5,802 bases of DNA, from contig JAFARH010000170.1 of assembly GCA_019245555.1 (NCBI GenBank), positions 1 to 5,802 on the forward strand, given 5' to 3'. The position numbers and the translations under genes were made by a program. The stretch's first letter is position 1. Each line of letters opens with the position of its first letter. This document shows, in pieces, positions 1 to 4,989 of the stretch. This DNA comes from Betaproteobacteria bacterium. GTDB taxonomy: Bacteria; Pseudomonadota; Gammaproteobacteria; Burkholderiales; SG8-39. Under the pieces are notes generated by a model, which was given only the letters and a program-made list of their open reading frames with translations, searched no databases and was not told the origin of the DNA.

Positions 1-405
1 CGGGAGTTGCGCATCTTCGATCCCGACGGCACGTCGCTCAGGTTGAACGACTCGGCCCGCATCGCGCTTCTCGACCAGTTCCTGAGTGCGAGCCGCACGC
101 GGCGTATCTATATGGTGGTGCACGAGACCGACCACATCCTGCGGCAATGCCCTCGCCTCCTGGGCCTCCTCGCGCGCTTCTCGCACATGGTGCAGATCAA
201 CCGCTCGCACGAGCACATCCGCGAGCTGCAGGACGCATTTCTCGTCATCGATTCGCAGCACTACGTACGGCGCGCGTCGGCCAACTTCTACCGCGGTGCG
301 ATGGGCATCGGCGACGACGTCGAGGCGCTGGCAATGCGCCAGCGCTTCATGGAGATCTGGGAAGCGTCCTACCCCGGCGTATCCAGCACAGTCGCAGGAC
401 TCTAA
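1..405 (+). CDS. DUF7931-type domain protein, 3' fragment
   Basis: The reading frame is open from base 1 (Arg-Glu-Leu-Arg-Ile-Phe-Asp) to a TAA at 403-405. The gene therefore starts left of the window, and the TTG at 7 is only an internal codon. The visible 134 residues resemble the C-terminal domain I know as DUF7931. Recognisable pieces are RIFDPDGTSLRLN near the left end, a hydrophobic strand RIYMVVHETDHI, a helix rich in Leu and Arg (CPRLLGLLARFSH), then DAFLVIDSQHYVRR and an ending QRFMEIWEASYPGVSSTVAGL-like block with conserved Trp. In betaproteobacteria this domain is often fused behind a GNAT acetyltransferase. That part would lie outside the window, so the fusion is inference. The molecular role of the domain is unknown to me. 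The gene converges on the minus-strand MBL gene, and the two stop codons interlock. Confidence 0.72.
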   Translation, partial: RELRIFDPDGTSLRLNDSARIALLDQFLSASRTRRIYMVVHETDHILRQCPRLLGLLARFSHMVQINRSHEHIRELQDAFLVIDSQHYVRRASANFYRGAMGIGDDVEALAMRQRFMEIWEASYPGVSSTVAGL

Positions 406-1187
406 GCCTCGCGCCAGTCGAAGCCGCCGTCCTGCGTCGCGAGGCCGATCCACTCCTGCGAGCAATTGAGCGCACCCGCCAGTGCGGCACGGACGATTTC
501 CGGCTTGTTGTTCTGCTTTGAGAGGTGCGCGCCGATGACGTGCTTCAGCTTCGAACGGTCGAGCGCCGCGAGGAGGCGCGCCGAGTGCTGGTTGTCGAGG
601 TGGCCGAACGGCCCGGCGATGCGCTCCTTCAGCCAGCGCGGGTAGCCGCCCGCCCACAACATGTCGCGGTCGTAGTTGCACTCGAGCACCAGTGCATCGA
701 GGCCGGAGAGCGACTGCTCGACGTGACGCGTACTGGTGCCTATGTCGGTGAGCACGCCGAGCTTCGCCGCGCCGTCGGAGACAACGTACTGCACCGGCTC
801 CGCCGCGTCGTGCGGCACGGTGAAAGGACTCACCTCGATGCCGCCGACTGCGAACTTCTGCTCACCGCGCACGAGTTGCGTGCGCACGCCGTCAAGCACC
901 TTGCCCGTCGCCTTCAGCGCGCGGCGCGTGCCCGCCGTGAGGATGACGAGCACGTTATGCGAAGCGGCAAAGTCGAACGAGCAGCCGGCATGATCGCCGT
1001 GCTCATGCGTAACGAGAACAGCGTCGATATCGCTCGGCTCGAGGCCGAGGCGCGCGAGGCGCCGCTCGGTTTCCTTGAGGTTGAGCCCGCAGTCGATCAG
1101 GATGTGCGTGCCGCCCGCGACATCCGGGACGTGGACCACCAGGCAGTTCCCGTCGCTGCCGCTCGCGATTGACGCGAAGCGCAGCAA
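402..1187 (-). CDS. MBL-fold metallo-hydrolase, YycJ/WalJ-like
   Basis: Predicted cytosolic metallo-beta-lactamase-fold phosphoesterase or nuclease of 261 residues, the usual size for the YycJ/WalJ family. The metal-binding set is complete: HEHGDH at 61-66, His126 in VPHDAAEP, Asp148 in LTDIG and His221 in AHLSKQNN. His196 lies in GHLDNQ, where relatives usually have GHLSN, so the Ser is replaced by Asp. The start is constrained: the codon before the TTG at 1187 is the in-frame TAA of bamC, so no earlier start exists. A CTG one codon later would give the more typical N-terminus MRFAS. No strong Shine-Dalgarno is present (only GAAG inside the bamC end), so translation probably depends on coupling to bamC. 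Bacillus YycJ has been described as a nuclease. The substrate here is unknown, and I assign only the fold and family. Confidence 0.9.
   Translation of the reverse strand: MLRFASIASGSDGNCLVVHVPDVAGGTHILIDCGLNLKETERRLARLGLEPSDIDAVLVTHEHGDHAGCSFDFAASHNVLVILTAGTRRALKATGKVLDGVRTQLVRGEQKFAVGGIEVSPFTVPHDAAEPVQYVVSDGAAKLGVLTDIGTSTRHVEQSLSGLDALVLECNYDRDMLWAGGYPRWLKERIAGPFGHLDNQHSARLLAALDRSKLKHVIGAHLSKQNNKPEIVRAALAGALNCSQEWIGLATQDGGFDWREA
406..445. repeat. Inverted repeat at convergent gene ends
   Basis: GCCTCGCG at 406-413 and its exact reverse complement CGCGAGGC at 438-445, with a 24-nt loop. It starts on the base after the TAA of the + strand gene and lies in the last codons of the minus-strand MBL gene. 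There is no T-run after either arm, so it is not a standard intrinsic terminator. It could still protect or pause the 3' end of the + transcript. An eight-base match of this kind can also arise by chance in GC-rich coding DNA. Confidence 0.35.
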
Positions 1188-2339
1188 TTACTTCAGCTGC
1201 TCGTGGAGCAGCGTGAGGATGCGCTGCGCGGTCTTGGAAGAATCGGCGGCGCCATCTTTGCCGAGGACGTTGACCTGGCTCGTCGTGCCGCCCTGGCTGA
1301 TCTGCACGCGGTACTGCTGCGCCTTCACCTTCGGGTCGCTCGTGAACCACTTGGCGAAGAGGCTGCGGTCGTCCTTGTCGGACTCGGGATCGGCATAGCG
1401 CACGAAATAGATGCCCTTCTGCCGGTCGCGGTCTTCGACGGTGAAGCCGACGCGGTCGAGCGCAAGGCCCACACGGCGCCAGACGCGATCGAAGGGCTCG
1501 AACACTTCGAGGAGCTCTTCGCCGTTCAGGCCTTTGCGGATCTCGGCGCGCTGTTGCGCGGGGATTGCATTGGCCGTAAGCGTGCGAGCTTTCTCTTCCT
1601 GCGCGCCGAGACGCATCATGAGGCGCCGCAGGAACTCGGCTTCCAGCTCCGGATCGGGTTCGCGCGGCTGCCAGCGCGTATCGCCCGGCGCGCTCGACTG
1701 CGGATCGCGCGCGGTCGTGTAGACCTCGACCATGCCGCGATGGCTGACATAGATCTCCGTCGACTTGCCGTCGGCAGCGCGATCGAGGCGCGTGCGGTAT
1801 TTGTCGCGCTCGGAAGTCGAATAGATCTGGTCGAGCGCCTTGGAGAAGAGCCCGCGGATGCCGCCCTGCGGCACCTTCGCCTTGCTCTCGGCCCAGTCGG
1901 TCTCCATCACCCCGAGATCCGGTGCCTCGAACTTGATGAGAAATCCGTTTTCCTGCCAGAAGTCGCGCACCACCGGCCAGAGCTTCTCCGGCGACTGGTC
2001 CTCGACGACGAGCCAGCGCTGCCCGCCGGCGCGCTCGACGTGCATGCGATCGATGGGCGGCAGCACGACGGGCGTCGCACCGCCGATGGCAGCGGGCTTC
2101 TGCTCCTTGCGCTCCTGCTCATAGCGCGAGAGCGTCGCGCTCGACTGCGCGGTGACGCTGTCCGGGATGTTGTAGCGGTTGTCGCGCGTCGGCGATGTGA
2201 GGTCCGGCGGCACCTCGAGCGGCGGCAACGTGTTGACGTTCTTGTAGTCGCTCTTGCTCGAGCTATCCATCCAGTCGTTCACGCTCGAACAGGCACCGAG
2301 CAGAAGCACGCTCGCGAGAGCCGCAACCCTCTTCTGCAT
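1188..2339 (-). CDS. bamC: Outer membrane assembly lipoprotein BamC (NlpB/DapX)
   Basis: A 383-residue lipoprotein of the BAM complex, which inserts beta-barrel proteins into the outer membrane. The N-terminus is a short lipoprotein signal: basic MQKR, a hydrophobic stretch, then the lipobox LGAC with Cys17 as the lipidated residue. Ser at +2 fits outer-membrane sorting. Residues 39-47 (PPLEVPPDL) are the conserved motif of the unstructured segment that binds BamD in E. coli. Two mixed alpha/beta helix-grip-like regions follow, at about 105-220 and 255-383. It is somewhat longer than E. coli BamC (344 residues). The ATG at 2339 is chosen because it gives the lipoprotein signal. The frame is open further upstream only inside dapA, in another frame. 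The A of this ATG is also the last base of the dapA TGA, so the genes are coupled. The frame ends at a TAA directly abutting the in-frame MBL gene. Confidence 0.93.
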   Translation of the reverse strand: MQKRVAALASVLLLGACSSVNDWMDSSSKSDYKNVNTLPPLEVPPDLTSPTRDNRYNIPDSVTAQSSATLSRYEQERKEQKPAAIGGATPVVLPPIDRMHVERAGGQRWLVVEDQSPEKLWPVVRDFWQENGFLIKFEAPDLGVMETDWAESKAKVPQGGIRGLFSKALDQIYSTSERDKYRTRLDRAADGKSTEIYVSHRGMVEVYTTARDPQSSAPGDTRWQPREPDPELEAEFLRRLMMRLGAQEEKARTLTANAIPAQQRAEIRKGLNGEELLEVFEPFDRVWRRVGLALDRVGFTVEDRDRQKGIYFVRYADPESDKDDRSLFAKWFTSDPKVKAQQYRVQISQGGTTSQVNVLGKDGAADSSKTAQRILTLLHEQLK

Positions 2340-3247
2340 CAGGCTCTGCCTTCGACGACTCTTAGGCCGGGCAGCGCGATGCCGGCCTCGTGCAGAGCTT
2401 CGCGCACGGTCTGGTAGAACTTTTCGGAGAGCGGCGCGAGCGGCAGGCGCAGCCCGTATTCGATTAGGCCCATTTCCGACATCGCCCACTTCACGGGAGC
2501 CGGGTTCGTCTCGACGAAGAGCTTCTGGTGCAGCGGCAGCAGCCGGTTGTTCAGCTCGCGCGCCTTCTTCACGTCGCCGACGAGCGCCGCAGCGCACATC
2601 TGGTGCATGAGCTTCGGTGCCACGTTGGCGGTGACGGAGATCACACCGTGGCCGCCGCAAAGGATGAGTGGCAGCGCCGTGGCGTCTTCGCCGCTGTAGA
2701 CCGCGAAGTTGCGCGGCGCGCGGCGCAGGAGATCCGTGCCGCGCTCGAGATTCGCCGTCGCATCCTTGATGCCGATGATGCCCGGCACCTCGGCGAGCCT
2801 GAGCACCGTGTCGTTCTGCATGTCGGCGACGGTGCGCACGGGCACGTTGTAAAGGAGCAGCGGCAGGTCGACCGTTTCCGCGATCTTGCGGAAGTGGCGA
2901 TACATGCCTTCCTGCGTCGGCTTGTTGTAGTAAGGGACGACAGAGAGGCAAGCCGTGGCGCCGGCTTTCTTGGCCGATGCAGTGAGCTCGATCGCTTCCG
3001 CGGTCGAATTACCGCCCGTGCCCGCGATGATCGGGATCCGGCCGCGCGCATGCTGCACGCCGATGCGGATCAGTTCCTTGTGCTCGTCGAAATTGACGGT
3101 CGGAGACTCGCCCGTGGTGCCGACCACGACGATGCCGTCGGTCCCTTCCGCCACGTGCCAGTCAATCAATTGCCGGAAGCGCGGGAGGTCGAGGGCGCCG
3201 TCCTCACGCATGGGTGTAACGATTGCGACCAGGCTACCGGTGATCAT
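2339..3247 (-). CDS. dapA: 4-hydroxy-tetrahydrodipicolinate synthase
   Basis: Cytosolic enzyme that condenses pyruvate with L-aspartate 4-semialdehyde to give 4-hydroxy-tetrahydrodipicolinate, the first committed step of diaminopimelate and lysine synthesis. It is 302 residues, close to E. coli DapA (292), and aligns with no offset through the active site. Thr44 and Thr45 lie in GTTGES, Tyr107 in YYNKP, Tyr133 and Arg138 in LYNVPVRT, and the Schiff-base Lys161 in IIGIKDAT. The [12 protein letters not shown] block follows. Residues of the lysine feedback site are mostly present (Ser48, His56, Asn80, Glu84, Tyr106), but position 53 is Phe where E. coli has His. The ATG at 3247 begins the typical [13 protein letters not shown] terminus and has a good GGAGAAG site. 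Its stop overlaps the bamC start by one base. Feedback inhibition by lysine is plausible but not shown by sequence alone. Confidence 0.98.
   Translation of the reverse strand: MITGSLVAIVTPMREDGALDLPRFRQLIDWHVAEGTDGIVVVGTTGESPTVNFDEHKELIRIGVQHARGRIPIIAGTGGNSTAEAIELTASAKKAGATACLSVVPYYNKPTQEGMYRHFRKIAETVDLPLLLYNVPVRTVADMQNDTVLRLAEVPGIIGIKDATANLERGTDLLRRAPRNFAVYSGEDATALPLILCGGHGVISVTANVAPKLMHQMCAAALVGDVKKARELNNRLLPLHQKLFVETNPAPVKWAMSEMGLIEYGLRLPLAPLSEKFYQTVREALHEAGIALPGLRVVEGRA
2349..2352 (-). promoter_or_regulatory. Weak ribosome binding site for bamC
   Basis: AAGG on the minus strand lies inside the last codons of dapA, nine bases before the bamC ATG. It is a modest Shine-Dalgarno match that supports the chosen start. 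Termination-reinitiation at the TGATG junction is probably the main route to bamC translation. Confidence 0.45.
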
Positions 3248-3251
3248 GTTT

Positions 3252-3258
3252 CTTCTCC
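3252..3258 (-). promoter_or_regulatory. Strong ribosome binding site for dapA
   Basis: GGAGAAG on the minus strand, with seven bases between GGAG and the ATG. It is the best Shine-Dalgarno in the operon and falls in the 14-nt gap after the methyltransferase stop codon. It suggests that dapA is translated independently of the gene before it. A GC-rich inverted repeat ends just upstream of it. Confidence 0.75.
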
Positions 3259-3261
3259 GTG

Positions 3262-3780
3262 CTAGGGCGCGATTCTAACCGTTCCCGCGCGCCCTCGCGT
3301 CGCGCAAAGCCGCTGAATCATCGCTGGTTTCGGCCTTTCTACATATCCCTGCTCGAAAGCGATTGCCTCAAGGCCCCGGAACGCCTGCAAAAGCTCCCCC
3401 GGCTTCAGCAGGAATGCCGGATTCGACGGGCGCCCGAACCTTTCGTTTCCGGCCATGAATGTTTCATACAACAGCACGGCGTTTTCTGCCAGCGATTGTT
3501 CCAGCACTGTGAAGAGCGGCCGGTGCAAGTAATTGGTAACGATGATCGCGGCGAATCGTTTACCCGCGAATGGCCATGGACCACCTTCGATGTCGGCCTT
3601 TACAAACTGTACCCCCGGGATCATTTGCGGCTCGCGATCGACCGCGATCACCTCAAGTCCGCGTTCCGCAAAGAGCACAGCGTGGCGGCCAGACCCGGAC
3701 GCGACGTCGAGCACCGGACCGGCGGTGACGAGATCGGCCCAGCGCCGCACCCAGTCGGAGGGCAGCTCAGCTGAACTCAA
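3262..3780 (-). CDS. Class I SAM-dependent methyltransferase, small
   Basis: Predicted cytosolic methyltransferase of about 172 residues from the TTG start. Motif I is clear ([11 protein letters not shown], residues 23-33). The acidic residue expected to bind the SAM ribose is Asp48 in AVDRE, and Asp63 lies in [15 protein letters not shown] block and a late [16 protein letters not shown] segment match a small betaproteobacterial methyltransferase family; the substrate is unknown. The frame stays open up to 3882, but the upstream part is Cys/Arg-rich, unlike the family, and would lie deep in the GFA gene. The TTG at 3780 puts [13 protein letters not shown] at the N-terminus, as in relatives that begin near PSDWVxRW. 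It has a weak GGA nine bases before it and overlaps the GFA gene by 14 nt. A slightly later GTG (in DWVRRW) is possible. The TAG at 3264-3262 ends the gene just before the dapA ribosome binding site. Confidence 0.85.
   Translation of the reverse strand: MSSAELPSDWVRRWADLVTAGPVLDVASGSGRHAVLFAERGLEVIAVDREPQMIPGVQFVKADIEGGPWPFAGKRFAAIIVTNYLHRPLFTVLEQSLAENAVLLYETFMAGNERFGRPSNPAFLLKPGELLQAFRGLEAIAFEQGYVERPKPAMIQRLCATRGRAGTVRIAP
3264..3295 (-). repeat. GC-rich hairpin before the dapA ribosome site
   Basis: AGGGCGCG (3264-3271 on the + strand) pairs perfectly with CGCGCCCT (3288-3295) across a 16-nt loop. After one mismatch, two further pairs (3262/3297 and 3261/3298) extend the stem. In the minus-strand mRNA the 3' arm includes the first base of the methyltransferase TAG stop, and the structure ends a few bases before GGAGAAG. 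No U-run follows, so it is not a typical terminator. It may influence mRNA processing or relative expression of dapA. Confidence 0.45.
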
Positions 3781-4186
3781 CGTCAGAAATCCAGTTTCTC
3801 TTCCTGCGCGCGAGTCGATCACCGGTGCCCTCGCCGTCGAAGTGCATCGGCGAGCGGCGCAGCAGCGATGGGTCCACGCCATCGAAGGCGTTCACGCTCA
3901 CCACGGCGTACAAGTGACCGTCGATGTAGCTCGTGACTACGGGCACGACGCCGCAGCGCGTACATATATGGAAGTCCGCGGTGCGCGTGCCGAACTGGTA
4001 AGGCCTGCGTTGCGTCGGATCGCGCACCACTACCCTAAGCACGCCTCCTGGATTCGACGTCCACACACCGCCATGCTTCTGGCAGAACGTGCAATCGCAC
4101 GCGCGCGCCGGGATCTCCGTCGGATCGGGATCCCACTGCAGAGTAAAAGCGATGTTGCCGCAGTGACACTTACCGTTGATGAGCAT
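3767..4186 (-). CDS. GFA/CENP-V family zinc-binding protein
   Basis: A 139-residue protein of the GFA (glutathione-dependent formaldehyde-activating enzyme/CENP-V) fold. The seven family cysteines are all present: Cys7 and Cys9 in KCHCGN, Cys30, Cys32 and Cys35 in ACDCTFCQKHGG, and Cys75 and Cys78 in ICTRCG. In the family these bind two zinc ions, one structural and one that can be displaced by glutathione. Family members are named after a Paracoccus enzyme said to speed formation of S-hydroxymethylglutathione. Most members have no proven activity, so a role in formaldehyde handling here is only possible. The ATG at 4186 gives the usual short lead before the CxC motif. It sits 17 nt inside the end of pyrF and has no good Shine-Dalgarno, which suggests coupling. 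No formaldehyde dehydrogenase gene lies nearby. The end overlaps the methyltransferase start by 14 nt. Confidence 0.9.
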   Translation of the reverse strand: MLINGKCHCGNIAFTLQWDPDPTEIPARACDCTFCQKHGGVWTSNPGGVLRVVVRDPTQRRPYQFGTRTADFHICTRCGVVPVVTSYIDGHLYAVVSVNAFDGVDPSLLRRSPMHFDGEGTGDRLARRKRNWISDVEFS

Positions 4187-4967
4187 GCTCGGCGGCTTTG
4201 CTAATACGATCGCGCCACATCGCGGCTTCCTTCTTGTGATCTGCCGCGTACATGATGGCGCCCGCCACCGCGATCAGGCACGACGCCGCGTCACCGGTGT
4301 AGGCAGCGCGCACGCTCGCCTCGACGTCTCCGCCCTGGCGGCCGATGCCGGGGAGAAGGAATGGGAGCTTCGGAAACCTTGCTCTGACTTTGCTCGCCTC
4401 TTCTGGCGCAGTGGCGCCGATCACCACCGCGAGGTTCGCGCGTGACGCGAGCTCAGCCACCTTCATATACATCGGCTCGCCAGCGGCACTGAGGTGCTGC
4501 AGATCGGCGCGGCCCGGGTTGGACGTGTGGCAGACGACGTAGGTGCCTTTGTTGTCGTAGCTGGCAAACACCGCCAGCGAATCAGCGCCGTGATACGCAT
4601 GCACCGTGGCCGCGTCGAACTTCATCGCGTCGAATATCGCGGTGGCATAGGCCGCCATCGTGTTCGGCACGTCGGCGCGCTTGCCGTCGAGCATCACCGG
4701 AATGTCGGGCGGTACCGCGGCGCGGATGGTAGCGAGCGCCTCCCAGCCGCGCGGCCCATATTGCTCCCAGAACGCGGCGTTCGGCTTGTAGCAGCACGCC
4801 ACGTCCGAAGTGGCGTCGATGATGCGGCGGCAAAGATCGAGCGCACCGTCGAGGCCACCGGAAACGTTCTTCGGTTCCGGGTCGAGCCCGACACAGAGAA
4901 GCGAATCGCGCGCGGCTGACGCCGCACGCAGTTTTTCGAAGTAATTGCGGTCCAAGACGGACCGCAT
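4170..4967 (-). CDS. pyrF: Orotidine 5'-phosphate decarboxylase, divergent type 2
   Basis: By family this enzyme converts OMP to UMP, the last step of de novo pyrimidine synthesis, in the cytosol. Its 265 residues fit the longer type 2 PyrF group. Seen in the sequence: LLCVGLDPEP with Asp29, Lys61 in YKPN, the catalytic signature LDGKRADVPNT with Asp94, Lys96 and Asp99, TSNPG at 148-152 and PGIGRQGGD at 206-214. Several normally conserved positions differ. The signature reads DGKRAD rather than DAKRGD, the NPYMG-like loop reads HAYHG (123-127), CRTSN reads CHTSN (His147), and the NSSRAI-like segment reads AVAGAI, so the phosphate-binding Arg is Gly237. The Asp-Lys-Asp set is intact, so the fold and broad family are safe, but full OMP decarboxylase activity is less certain. 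The ATG at 4967 lies 8 nt after the permease stop, with a weak GGT-type ribosome site and inverted repeats around it. The end overlaps the GFA gene. Confidence 0.85.
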   Translation of the reverse strand: MRSVLDRNYFEKLRAASAARDSLLCVGLDPEPKNVSGGLDGALDLCRRIIDATSDVACCYKPNAAFWEQYGPRGWEALATIRAAVPPDIPVMLDGKRADVPNTMAAYATAIFDAMKFDAATVHAYHGADSLAVFASYDNKGTYVVCHTSNPGRADLQHLSAAGEPMYMKVAELASRANLAVVIGATAPEEASKVRARFPKLPFLLPGIGRQGGDVEASVRAAYTGDAASCLIAVAGAIMYAADHKKEAAMWRDRISKAAEHAHQR

Positions 4968-4989
4968 TTTACCGGTCAGTGATGGACCG
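4948..4989 (-). repeat. Competing inverted repeats around the pyrF start codon
   Basis: On the minus strand, CGGTCC occurs upstream of the pyrF start (4989-4984) and again directly after it (4964-4959). GGACCG follows at 4953-4948. The last element can pair with the second copy (6-bp stem, 5-nt loop, codons 2-6) or with the first copy, which would enclose the start codon at 4967-4965. The two pairings exclude each other. Regulation of pyrF translation is inference; the repeats themselves are directly visible. Confidence 0.4.

Noticed and set aside
406..445. Inverted repeat as an intrinsic terminator
   Set aside because: No T-run follows either arm and the loop is long (24 nt), so I list it only as a repeat.
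525..1172. Open frame of 215 codons on the + strand, opposite the MBL gene
   Set aside because: Antisense to a gene with a complete metal-binding motif set. The translation is Arg/Ala/Val-rich with no family resemblance.
1203..2417. Long open frame of 404 codons on the + strand, opposite bamC
   Set aside because: It lies wholly antisense to well-supported bamC and the dapA end. The predicted protein is a low-complexity Ala/Arg/Leu/Glu/Val composition with no recognisable motif, as expected of antisense frames in GC-rich genes.
2340..2951. Upstream extension of the bamC frame into dapA
   Set aside because: The extra 204 residues are Arg/Ala-rich and out of frame with dapA, and would bury the lipoprotein signal in the middle of the protein.
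2528..3265. Open frame of 245 codons on the + strand, opposite dapA
   Set aside because: Antisense to dapA, whose active-site residues are all identified. Composition is typical of a shadow frame.
3781..3882. Upstream extension of the methyltransferase to 3882
   Set aside because: It would overlap the GFA gene by more than 100 nt and adds a Cys/Arg-rich lead unlike family members, which begin near the PSDW motif.
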